A stretch of DNA of 64,000 nucleotides from Oscheius onirici (taxonomy: Eukaryota; Nematoda; Chromadorea; Rhabditida; Rhabditidae): contig OW051472.1 of assembly GCA_932521025.1 (NCBI GenBank), positions 8,680,001 to 8,744,000 of the forward strand. Direction: 5' to 3'. The position numbers and the translations under genes are program-made. Below are positions 44,419 to 57,553 of the stretch, one piece after another. The notes under the pieces are model-generated. The model worked only from the letters and a program-made list of their open reading frames with translations, did not search any database and was not told where the DNA came from. How positions within the stretch are numbered: position 1 is the first letter of the stretch; each line of letters starts with the position of its first letter.

Positions 44419-47400
44419 ATGTTTTTTCGACTACTTCTTCTCCTTCTCCTCGTCATCCTTCTCAACTTCCGTCATATTCGTTTCCTGCTTCTTCGACGAG
44501 AATTCTTCCACTTCACTCTCATCCTCCTTCTCTGCTCCTTTTACATTCGATCTCTTCTTCTTGTTCTTGACTCTTGTCTCCTACGCGGCTGTAAACTGGT
44601 CAGCCATGACCTCCTCTCCAGACAGCTGTCCGTCCGGCCTCCAAAGTTCATTGACAGGGGATTCAGCGATCTTCAACTCGTAGGTAAGCTCAAATTATGG
44701 AGCGTCAAATTTGGCAACAGAAAATGAATTCTAGTCTAATTTATAAATGATTTCAGGAGACCTCTGGACTCTTCAGCATCGCGAATTTTCCTATGCTGCC
44801 AGTCAAGGATTGAGGCCGTACATGGAAGACAGAATGCACTTTTTGTCGGATCCCAGTGCTTGCATGTCAATCTTCTCCATGTTTGACGGTCATGGTGGAA
44901 TGGTATTCCGAAAACATTCTGCTATTCAAAATTAAATTTCAGTATGTGTCCGATTACCTCGAGTGCCATTTTGGAGTCTCGATTCGTGATCGTCTTCTCA
45001 AGTTTGAAAAGAAACGAACATTAGAATTAGCTTCGACGACGACGGTCGATCCGATTGCGGACGTGAGAATAGGCTTAAAGATCTCCCCCACTTTATGGTT
45101 TTTCTAGGCGATCACGACCGAAGTGGCACGACTTGATGACACAATTTCTGCTTTTGACTCTCGATTCACAAGTCTGACTGGTATTGAAACCAAAAGAATC
45201 TCGCTGACCCCCGTCTTTCAGGATCGACTCTCATAGCCGTCATTCTCGAAGAGAACAAATTTTTGACCTGTGTGAACGTGGGAGACAGTCGCGCCATTGC
45301 GTCTGACTCTCGAAACCGCTGCTTCCCACTGAGCCAGGATCACAAGCCTTCAAATGTAAGTGGCACAATTGAGAGCGATGCATCTCTGACTAGAGCAACT
45401 ATCTTCCTTATGACCTAGGAAGCAATTACCGTAAAAAGCTCTAATAGAAGCCCACCCCTTTACGTAATTACGCATTCACATTTTTTGGGATCAAGACGTC
45501 ATTGTACAACTTTTTGGTGTTCTGCAAAGTTGTAGAGGACGTCAGGAGCTACAACTTTGCAGAACATCACAAAGTCAGAAAATAACGTCTTGACTCCAAA
45601 AACGTGGATACGTAATTGCGTATCTTACTTAAGGAGGGTGGGCTTCTATTAGAGCTTTTCCGGTTCATAAGTTTGATCAGAGACACCATTCTTCAAAACT
45701 AAGGTTAAGACTCGTGGCCACAGAACCAGAAGACGAGACAGTCGAGAGCTGTCCCCAGGGAAAGAAGTGAAGGGGGTGTGGGGGTTGCAGAATCGTTGAA
45801 TTGAGAGCAGTCATCTCATAGCGCGTTGTCGTTGCCAAATCTCGTTATGGCTCTCGACTCATCCTATCACATACTCCAAGGGCTCCAGGTCTCTCTCTCG
45901 ATTGTGTTTCCAGAGACACGCATCTTCATAATCACTTCGGAACGAAGCCAATCACGTGCTGTCCTTAATGTTTTCCAACTTTTAGGCTAGTCTTTCCTCT
46001 GACGCGTCGTCTGATACAGATTACCCCCAATGATCAATGTTGTTCTAGCTGAGATCTCACGATTCGTGTGAAACTGGCCCCGTTGAATATGTAATTGCGA
46101 GTCTTTAAAAGATTCGAGTATTTTGGCGTCGTTGCCTCAAAAATTATTCACAACTGACATCACGATCGCTGCTTCAATCTTTCCTCTCATATTCAGAGCT
46201 TCTCGATTTCGGAAGCAATTAGACCATGACTCTGACTCTAACAATCTCAAACCCTATAATTGTCCTGCTTCTGATCGACATCTGTTTTCAGCCGGCCGAA
46301 CAGCGCCGAATCGAACAAGCCGGCGGATTTGTTTCAGAAGACAACAGGGTCCAGGGCATTCTTGCCGTATCCAGGTACTTTTACTTGTTCTTCTCCTCGT
46401 TACCCGCTAAAAATTTGATTCTCCAGAGAACAATTTTACCCGCTGAAACTATCCGTTTACATTTTTTGAGCTTGAAACTAAAAATGGACATGTTTAGACG
46501 GAAAAATAATGAAGAGTGGGCCTTGTTCCAGCTTATCGGTACTTTTAAATATTCAAGTAATGTTCGGTTCAAAAACATGTGATCAATGCACTCTTTCAAC
46601 TTTTTGATCTTCTCCATAGTTGTAGTGTTCGATCTGGCCAACAAATTTGCAGAACATTACGAAGCTGCAGAATGATAGTATCATCCTGAAAAACAGGTGT
46701 ACTTCTCTGCCCTAAATTACTCGCTTAGGGACCGTTATATTTTCAAAGGACCGCTCTTTGATAAAGCCGAAGAGTTTGTTTATTAACATTAAGTTTAGGA
46801 ACTTTTTCGGCAACCTGTTAGCTTACAGGCCGGGAGCAAAGTAAAGCCTTAATCTGATGCGGATAAATTACCTCCTGTTCAATATTTCCTCGTTTAACTG
46901 ACAAGACGTTTAACTGTGAGACATGAAAAAAAACATGGTTTTTTGCGTATTTAAGGAAAGAAAGGCGATCAGACTCTATTAACAATTCTGTGTCTCGTTT
47001 CCGTTAATTAAGTCTGAACAAAAACGTGTACAAACTCTCTTTAGCAATACAGCTGTCCAATATGGGGCGTCGAACGTCCCATTTGTATGGCAATCTCTGT
47101 TCCAAAGAACCTTTCTTTATGAGTCCTATGTTGCCTCTCCACCCGCTTAAACCCTTCTCTGACGTATAGAAAATTGGATCATGGATTCATTCTCTGAATC
47201 TCGAGTCCAATTAGACTTGTGTAACTAGTAGTAAAAGATGACTGGAAGGCCACCAATTATTTTCGATTCGTCTCGAACAAAAGAATTAATAGACCCCCGG
47301 AACTGGAAGAGTGTCAACAAATTGGGCGTCCCTCTCGCCTACTCTTCTAATTTTAACTTGAGACCTTTACCGCTATTTTAAGCTTAAGAAAACATCCCGA

Positions 47401-48473
47401 AATACTCTTATTAGACTCTTTTCAAAGATCTTACTTACGTGTTTCTTCTCGTGTAGAAGGCTCATCCATCAGCTGCCTCCAATTATCACAATAGAGACTT
47501 GGACTCTTTTTTTCCTTCTTCCAGGTCATTTGGCGACACTCTGCTAAAGCGGCAAGGTGTCTTGACTGCGCATCCGGACGTAGTTCGAATTGACCTTCAA
47601 CAGAAGCCCTTAAAGTCAGTTATACTCCCAACAACAATAAACATTCTCAGGTTCGTAATCGTCGGGACTGACGGATTCTGGGACGTCGTCACGAATCAGG
47701 AGGCTGTCAAGTTGACCAACAACTTTTTCAGGTTAGAGATTTTGCTCTTGTTTTGCAAAGAAGAAGACACAACCATAACTTTTCTTACTCGTCGCAGAAC
47801 CCAGTTGTTTTATTAACACACGCATTGAATATTCGGGAATGGCATTAGGTTGAGAATTCAAAGCTACATGGGTCTGGTCGCGAATCAAAAGGTTACGATA
47901 GTGTTCATTATGCTTGGGCAACTCAACTCCAGTGGAGTCGAGTTGAGCTCGATTTGAGCCACGAGTCAGCTCGACTCGACTCGACAGGGCCCGCGATTCG
48001 GCTCGAGTCGATTTCAAATTGCACGTCTCAAATACTCTTCGATTAAGGAAGAGAATACAGTCAATGACGGAAATCTTTTGTTATTACCCGTTTGTTGAGC
48101 CAAATAAACTTTCACTTTTGTATGTATTGATAAGACTCGCGAGCCAGCTCGACTCGAGTCGGCATCCTTTTTGAAGTTCTAGTAGGCGTTTCATTAAATG
48201 TCCCAAAAAGTCAAGTCTGGAACGAGGCTTCAAAACGCCTCTTCCCTTATTTTTGCGCACTATTTCCAAAAGAGAAACCGACAATTTCAGGAAGAAGAAA
48301 AAGTGGCGAGAGGTGTCTTCGTATCTCGTGCGTGAGGCCCTTCGTCGTGGTAGCTGCGACAACATTTCTGTTCTTGTCCTCAAGCTGAGGTCAGTTTAAT
48401 TTCCGCGAAGCAATTCAAAGACTAAGCCCTTTCTCCCCTCAGGGAGGCAGGCATTCGTTTTGCAACGGAATGA
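44419..48473 (+). CDS. Membrane-anchored PP2C-family protein phosphatase (PPM1L-like)
   Basis: A metal-dependent Ser/Thr phosphatase. The start MFFRLLLLLLLVILLN (44419) is a membrane anchor, followed by a second hydrophobic stretch (FHFTLILLLCSFYIRSLLLV). Mammalian PPM1L is likewise anchored, in the endoplasmic reticulum. The catalytic core has SQGLRPYMEDRMHFL (motif 1), SIFSMFDGHGGM (metal-binding Asp and Gly), GSTLIAVILEENKFLTCVNV then GDSRAIASDS, PLSQDHKPSN, RRIEQAGGFVSEDNRVQGIL, AVSRSFGDTLLK, FVIVGTDGFWDVVTNQEAVK (metal Asp) and REALRRGSCDNISVLVLKLR (final metal Asp in DN). The end REAGIRFATE has TGA at 48471-48473. All metal ligands are present. Introns are long: one holds the 45427-45664 MITE, the next is about 1.1 kb, and a third has CTCGACTCGACT-rich DNA. 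The next gene starts 180 bases later on the same strand. Confidence 0.88.
45427..45664. repeat. Complete foldback MITE of the TACCGTAAAAGCTC family
   Basis: The left end TTACCGTAAAAAGCTCTAATAG is mirrored by CTATTAGAGCTTTTCCGG at the right, then AGAAGCCCACCC against GGGTGGGCTTCT, TACGTAATTACG against TACGTAATTGCG, and AAGACGTCATT against AACGTCTTGA. The centre is GTTCTGCAAAGTTGTAG and CTACAACTTTGCAGAAC around GACGTC. It lies in a PP2C intron. Confidence 0.85.
46595..46690. repeat. Fragment related to the TTTGCAGAACATT repeats
   Basis: CATAGTTGTAGTGTTCGATC and AAATTTGCAGAACATTACGAAG, then GATAGTATCATCCTG, echo the core of the 39018 and 43113 elements, but no mirrored outer arms are found. It is probably an eroded copy in a PP2C intron. 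Confidence 0.45.
47915..48160. repeat. CTCGA-rich palindromic low-complexity block in a PP2C intron
   Basis: Repeats of CTCGACTCGACTCGAC and GAGTCGAGTTGAGCTCGA occur at 47920-48010 and again at 48140-48160. Nearly every segment can pair with another. The style is like the GCTCGC-rich subterminal parts of the hAT element, but no clean ends or target duplication are found. Confidence 0.5.
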
Positions 48474-48653
48474 CCCTCAAGGAGCACTTCTCCTAAGCCA
48501 ATCATCGCCCTCTATTTTGACGATGTTCATCCTGATTGCCTCCGATCCCTCCTCTTTTGATACCTTTCGAAACTCTCGCTCTTCTGGGCATATCAGTGTC
48601 CTTGATCTAGTCAATTAGTGCATTCTGCTTCTTCTTCCAGGTGATGCCTTCCC

Positions 48654-50643
48654 ATAAACTCTGCCAACTCTTTCGTAATCCTACTAATCGATCTCTCGAC
48701 TGGACTGTCGCTTTCGCCAACGACGTCCCCATCTCTAGGTTGAATGTCGTAAGTTTATGTTTCTTTTAAATCAGTTCGTGACGGGAACCAGATTGAGTTA
48801 AAGCGTTGGATACTCAGCCAAGGGTCCTTTCTTGGCTGAGTATCCAATGTCGACTAAGACACGAATTGTATAACGCTGGATACGCAGCCAAACGTTCCAA
48901 TTGACTGAGTATCAAAGTAATGTATGAACTAATGGGTCCCGCAACGGACATGTTTCAAAGGATGCCATTTTAAATATTTGAAATTCAGATAACGTATGCT
49001 TACATTACGCCAATAATCATCACGATCGGTATAGTTGGAGACGTCTTGACAGTCATCACCCTGACCCATCCCTCTCTCCGAAAAACCTCCATCATCTACA
49101 CCTATCTCACGCTGCTCGCCATGACTGATCTGGTATCAGCGCGACTCTCTTGTCTCTACAGTCTCTTTTCCAGATAACCCATCTTTCCGTCATCCCCATG
49201 ATCATGTGGCTTCTTGACATCCGAGCCTGTACCTCTTCCGCCTCATTCTTCTACGCACACATTGGCTTTCCCCTGGTGAGTTCCTCTCTCTCTCTCTGAT
49301 TGGCCGTCTAGATGTCACTTGACTGAATGCGTGAAATTCGATTGCAGTCTCAGAGGCCCTCTGTCAGGGCAGTTAGACACAGGGATGAGCAAATAGCCCA
49401 AACGATTCCAATTACAAAAAGCCACTTTAAAATGCATCTGTGTTTCGATTACTCAGTTTACCTGAGCATTAATCATTTTTAGGTAAACTCTCTGATGGGA
49501 GCCTCGGTTTGGATCGTCGTCTTCCTGACTCTCTCCCAGTATATGGCCGTCTGTCGTCCATTCGCATATGGTCTTCGTTCGAGGTTCTTTTGAATTTCCT
49601 AGAAAATACTCATCTTTTTCCAGAAAAATCTGCGTGCTTCTGTTCTGTCTGGCTTATGTCTTCAACTTTTGCATCTACGCTCCGTGGGCCATCAAAAAGG
49701 AAGTGCACAATCTTCACGATATCGTTCCCGACGTGAGTGAAACTGAAAATTTCTAATCATGTTTTTTTCAGTTGCCAGAGGGCATCTGTCCTTTTGTCGT
49801 CTGCGACAATCCTTTACCCGAATGGTTTCGTGTCTACGAGGGACTGCGAGAGCTCATCTCTCGTGTCTTTCCTTTCTTTCTCGTCACATTTCTCAACGTC
49901 AAAATATTGATAACGTACAAGAACACGAAAAAGGACCGCATGGAGCGGCTGGCCAATTCGCAGAAGAGATTTGTGTTTGAGAAGAGTGAAAAGGAAGAGA
50001 AACGTCTTCAAATGCTGCTCTTCGCCATCATCATAATTTTCTTCCTCTGTACGATTCCGGCTGCTCCTTTGACGATGCTCGTAGCTGACAACAAGTCCAG
50101 CAACTTTACATTCCAGGTAAGATTTTAGGTTACGGTATTCCGAAAAATACGCAATAACTTTGTCAGGTCGAAGAAAACAATTTTGAAACGTTCCGCTTCA
50201 GATATTTCGAGCTGTGGTCAATCTGCTGGAATTCACAAAATTCGCCCTAAATTTCTACTTTTACTGTCTGATCAATCCGGACATTAGACGCATCTGTGCC
50301 CATGTTATTACTTGTCGAAAGATTTCTCGGCCTCCAAGAGTCAAAGGACAGCCGACCACGCCAATTTCTCTCTACACGAGGTAGATGAATCAAACACATT
50401 AAAAACGCTTATAGATCGACGAAAAACTCGACATTGCGCGGCAGATCCGGGTCGGAAAGTCGCCGCAGTTCTCGTAATGACGATTACGGTAGTTTGAGGT
50501 GAGGTTAATTAGTTGCTAAGGAGAAATTCACTTTCAGAAAAGACTCTCATCGAAAAATGACGCAAGTGAACGACGCACAGGCACTCATCGAAAAGCTGAC
50601 TGTCATAAAAGAGAGCGAAAGTGACGTCGGAGAAAGAGTTTGA
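48654..50643 (+). CDS. Class A (rhodopsin-like) GPCR, neuropeptide/FMRFamide-receptor-like
   Basis: The start MPSHKLCQLFRNPTNRSLDW (48654) lies behind a CTTCTTCCAG acceptor and has one glycosylation site (NRS). Seven hydrophobic segments are seen: TYAYITPIIITIGIVGDVLT (TM1), LRKTSIIYTYLTLLAMTDLI (TM2 with the conserved Asp), VNSLMGASVWIVVFLTLSQY (TM3), KICVLLFCLAYVFNFCIYAP (TM4), TM5 near ISRVFPFFLVTFLNVKIL, LQMLLFAIIIIFFLCTIPAA (TM6) and EFTKFALNFYFYCLINPDIR (TM7). ECL2 has cysteines (EGICPFVVCDN). The overall pattern, including MAVCRPF after TM3, resembles invertebrate FMRFamide-type receptors. Key motifs are altered: SQY replaces DRY, TM6 has no CWxP, and TM7 has INPDIR instead of NPxxY. 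The tail ends VIKESESDVGERV with TGA at 50641-50643. A polyadenylation signal AATAAAG is at about 50683. The ligand is unknown. Confidence 0.82.
48795..48925. repeat. Hairpin repeats of the GGATACTCAGCC family in a GPCR intron
   Basis: GTTGGATACTCAGCCAAGG is mirrored by CTTGGCTGAGTATCCAATG. A second pair, GCTGGATACGCAGCCAA and TTGACTGAGTATC, follows. It is related to the elements at 6865 and 29527. Confidence 0.6.
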
Positions 50644-50832
50644 CATTTCCGCGATTTTGCAAAGTACGGGTTTGTATGTACTGAATAAAGTTCTACGGTT
50701 CTTCAAAAAGGAATATTTTTATTTGGCTACTAAGAGATGTACAAGCTGTTTGGAACCGGCTTTTAGATGCGACGATAAAGCATCAGAATAAAACAATCGA
50801 TTATTAAAAAAAGAATGATAAGAGGGGTAAAT

Positions 50833-54220
<3,388 letters not shown>

Positions 54221-54554
54221 GGCGCAGGCGGTCTAGACCGAGCCGCCTCTTCTGAAAACAACTTTTATTGTCGGCGTTATAACAAAATCAAGGGGCATGC
54301 TGAAAAAATAACTTCGGACTTACTGAAGAGCAACAAAAAAAACTCGAGTTCATATACAATCGTGATGAGACCATCGCGGCTCAGTGCGAAAAGTACCGCG
54401 CGATTTTTAATCAAATCTCGTTGTTGATTTTTTCGTTCTCCCTTCCTCTTGCTTTCTGTGCTTTTTTCATATGAAAAAAACTCCGATTTTCCATCTCCAG
54501 CTCTATAAAAATCATATAAACAATATGCTACTTTTCAGCTGTCAAGAAAGAGCC

Positions 54555-55331
54555 ATGGCACAGCCCGAATACGACTATCTGTTCAAACTACTTCTCATTG
54601 GCGATTCTGGTGTCGGCAAATCGTCTCTTCTCCTCAGATTCGCCGATGATACCTATACTGAAAGCTATATTTCCACTATCGGCGTTGATTTTGTAATTTT
54701 TCTCTGTCCAATTTTATTGTGCGCCTTTTAGAAGATCCGAACTATCGAACTTGACGGAAAAACTGTTAAGCTGCAGATGTGGGACACTGTTAGTTTTCTT
54801 ACAATTATTTTACTGAATATTCTTTTGCAGGCTGGGCAAGAACGTTTCCGTACCATTACCTCGAGCTACTACAGAGGAGCCCACGGTATAATCGTTGTCT
54901 ACGACGTCACCGACTCTGTACGTAAAATTTGTTGCTTTTTTAATGCTCGTTTTCAGGAAACATTCAAAGACATCAAAATGTGGATGCAGGAAATTGATCG
55001 TTATGCCAGTGAAAATGTGAACCGACTGATTGTTGGAAATAAATGCGACATGGGCCATAAGCGTGCTGTCGAGACCCGAACTGCTCAAGAATATGCCGAT
55101 TCAATTGGAGTACCTTTCATGGAAGCTTCGGCAAAGTGTTCTACCAACGTTGAGCAGGTTTTCGACATTTTTTTATTTCACCAATCGCAATTTTAGGCTT
55201 TCCTCACTATGGCATCTGAAATCAAGGCACGCATGGGCCCTATCGAAGGAAAAAACGTCGCCTCCACTGTACGCATTACCGGAACTCAGTCCATCAACTC
55301 GAACAACAAGAAGGGCTATGGATGCTGCTAG
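54555..55331 (+). CDS. Rab1 small GTPase
   Basis: A GTPase that controls transport from the endoplasmic reticulum to the Golgi. Five exons: 54555-54692, 54732-54788, 54831-54917, 54957-55157 and 55197-55331. All GTP-binding motifs are intact: [14 protein letters not shown] (P-loop), [20 protein letters not shown] (switch I), [20 protein letters not shown] (switch II, Gln present), VGNKCD and EASAK. The end is a double cysteine, GYGCC, for geranylgeranylation. The sequence is Rab1-like at every subfamily position I can check. The stop is TAG at 55329-55331. It is divergent from AP-1 gamma and converges on the next GPCR, 116 bases away. Confidence 0.96.
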
Positions 55332-55447
55332 ATGTTTTATCTTCTTTCTCTTTATAATATGTAAATCGGTTTTAGATAAAGTTTCATAGCACAAAATTCA
55401 TACCCGAATTTAGCAACAAGTGGTTTCAAATGTTTTTAGCTCCCTGT

Positions 55448-57553
55448 CTAAAGAGCTGTTCCTCCGGGATCGAGAGAAACGGTTACAGCTGGAATTATGA
55501 GGCTTCTCGTAGAGCTCTGCTTTCTGTCGTCAAATTGAACTGTCAGCATGGAATCGGGCGGCGTGACGGAGGTTTTCTCGCTGAAATCCGCGGTAAGATT
55601 TCTGTCAATTCACTTACTCTTCGGCATTGTCTATTCGCGTATCTTCTTCGGGTGTATAAACCGAAAGGGCCTCCTGGACTGGTACTAACAAGCTTCGATT
55701 GGCTATTTCAATGTTTGTAACACTAAATTTCCCTTTACTGCCTCTCAAAAATCAAAACTTACTTGCTACTGTTTCTGTAGCATGTACTCCTTGTGTTGTT
55801 TGGCTGGATCGGCTCCACTTGCCGCTCTCTAAATCGCAGGTTTTCATGATTTTCTCTTTCTTACCTTGGACCGCACAAAAAGACTTCTCTGAACGCCGTT
55901 CGGAAATTTTCTGCTCCGAACGAGTACAAAATTGGACAAATGGCGCAATTGGCGTACGGAAAGAGATGAATGATATTGATGATGATTCTCTCGAAAATGG
56001 AAGTAATTCTCATTCTGTAGAGCGTCGAAAAAAGATTGAACATCCAGAAGGGAGTCCAGCAGATGAGATGGAAGAGAACGACCCGCTGAACCATCTGCGT
56101 GACCTTGCGATATCTGGATGAATTCTGACGGAGACGACGTGATCCCTGAACAGAATTCTTCATGAGATCCCTTTTTTTCGGGGCTTAATTGTCTCCGACA
56201 TCATTTCCTTACCTTGATGTGTTCACGCAGCTTGCAAAAGACCTGATAGTAACACCAGATGACAGTCATAGCAGGCACCATGTAGATACAGAGTGAACAG
56301 ACTCCAATGTACCTGCAAAAAACGTCTCTTTTGCGAAAACTCTAGAAGGTTTTCATAAACGCTTATCCACAGAACCAACACCTTTCAAAAACAAAGTTTT
56401 CGACTTACCCCGAACAAAATTCCAAAGACGAAATAAAGGCAATTTAGCGACAGATATCCTGCCTGGTAAATTCTGCTATAATCTTGGCTTAGAAAATTAA
56501 AATCGTCTTGTCACAACTGCATTCCTATATAGAACCCAGCCCCAGTGGAATAAGTATTTGAGCTCCCTCCGACCTCTGAATCTGATGATTCGCAGACCGA
56601 AAACAGGAACAGAGAACTATACTGCTTTTGGAAAGGAAGGTATGACCTGACTTATCGTCAGGTCAGACCTCATTTTAGATCAAGTAGGTCTGGTCTAGTT
56701 GATGGGGCGAACCGAGACTCTTGAGCGTTATACACAGAACCAGATGATAGAACTTTCAAGAAATGGATCCTTACCATGTTGAAATGTGCGGATTTCTCCA
56801 ATGAACGATGCACATCATGTGTTCAGTTTCATCGAGCTCCGTCCCGTTCTTCGGTCTGTAGCGGAACGTTTTCTGAATAGCACTCAATTTGAAAACTCTC
56901 TCTCCAATGAACCTGTTCCGCAAACCAATACAACGGAAGACTGAAAAAGATGGCAATGAACCAAGCTGCACAGCTGAGCGAGATGGCCGTCGGATAGCTT
57001 CTGTAGCCTCGGGCCACGTCGCTCTTGCAAATTGCTAGATATCGGTCAGCTGCCAGCAATGTGATGAAGAGAACAGAAGCATACTTGGCTGAATTTCGGT
57101 ATTATTTTACCCTTACAATGAGAGACCGTGATCCAATAGTTTTTTCGCTAGAAAAGCAGGTTGACTACTCAACTAACTGACACAGGGAAATTCAATTTTT
57201 GGCAAATTATCTCCGTTGAGTATTCAATCCAAACGAAGTGGATCATGGCCATGCACCATTCTTTTTGAGCAGACTTTACCTGTCGTCTCCGTCCCGTGAT
57301 AAAAAGAGCACATGACGGATCCGAATGGCCAGCTCTTGCTGTTCAAACTGGTGGCGGCGACAAAGAGCAGGTCAAAAAGATAGACAAAGTCGGCCAGACA
57401 CAGACCCAGCATGTAGACGTTGGTAATTGAGCGGAGATAGCTTTTTGAGACGATCATGGAAATGATGATGATGTTGAGGAAGCCGACAGCCACCAGAAGA
57501 AGGTGAACTGCGGTAAAGATGATCCGAAGGGATTGAGAAGCCCCGTCACTCAT
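55448..57553 (-). CDS. Class A GPCR, somatostatin/allatostatin-C-receptor-like
   Basis: The start MSDGASQSLRIIFTAVHLLL (57553) lies just behind a TTTTTCAG acceptor, leaving an unusually short extracellular N-terminus of about 8 residues. TM1 to TM3: VAVGFLNIIIISMIVSKSYL, LGLCLADFVYLFDLLFVAAT, then WPFGSVMCSFYHGTE (disulfide Cys) and LFITLLAADRYLAICKSD (DRY intact). TM4 is ISLSCAAWFIAIFFSLPLYW. ECL2 has two cysteines (IECYSENV and MMCIVHW). TM5 is near 56220-56310 (VCSLCIYMVPAMTVIWCYYQ). TM6 is VVLFHLICWTPFWMFN (CWxP intact). TM7 is NCAICPILYSFGAENFRTAF, where CPxxY replaces NPxxY. The tail goes on through three small exons (RERQVEPIQPNNTRSTCYRN; TNIEIANRSLLVPVQEALSV; EKTSVTPPDSMLTVQFDDRK) to TAG at 55450-55448. 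The ligand is not known. Confidence 0.8.
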
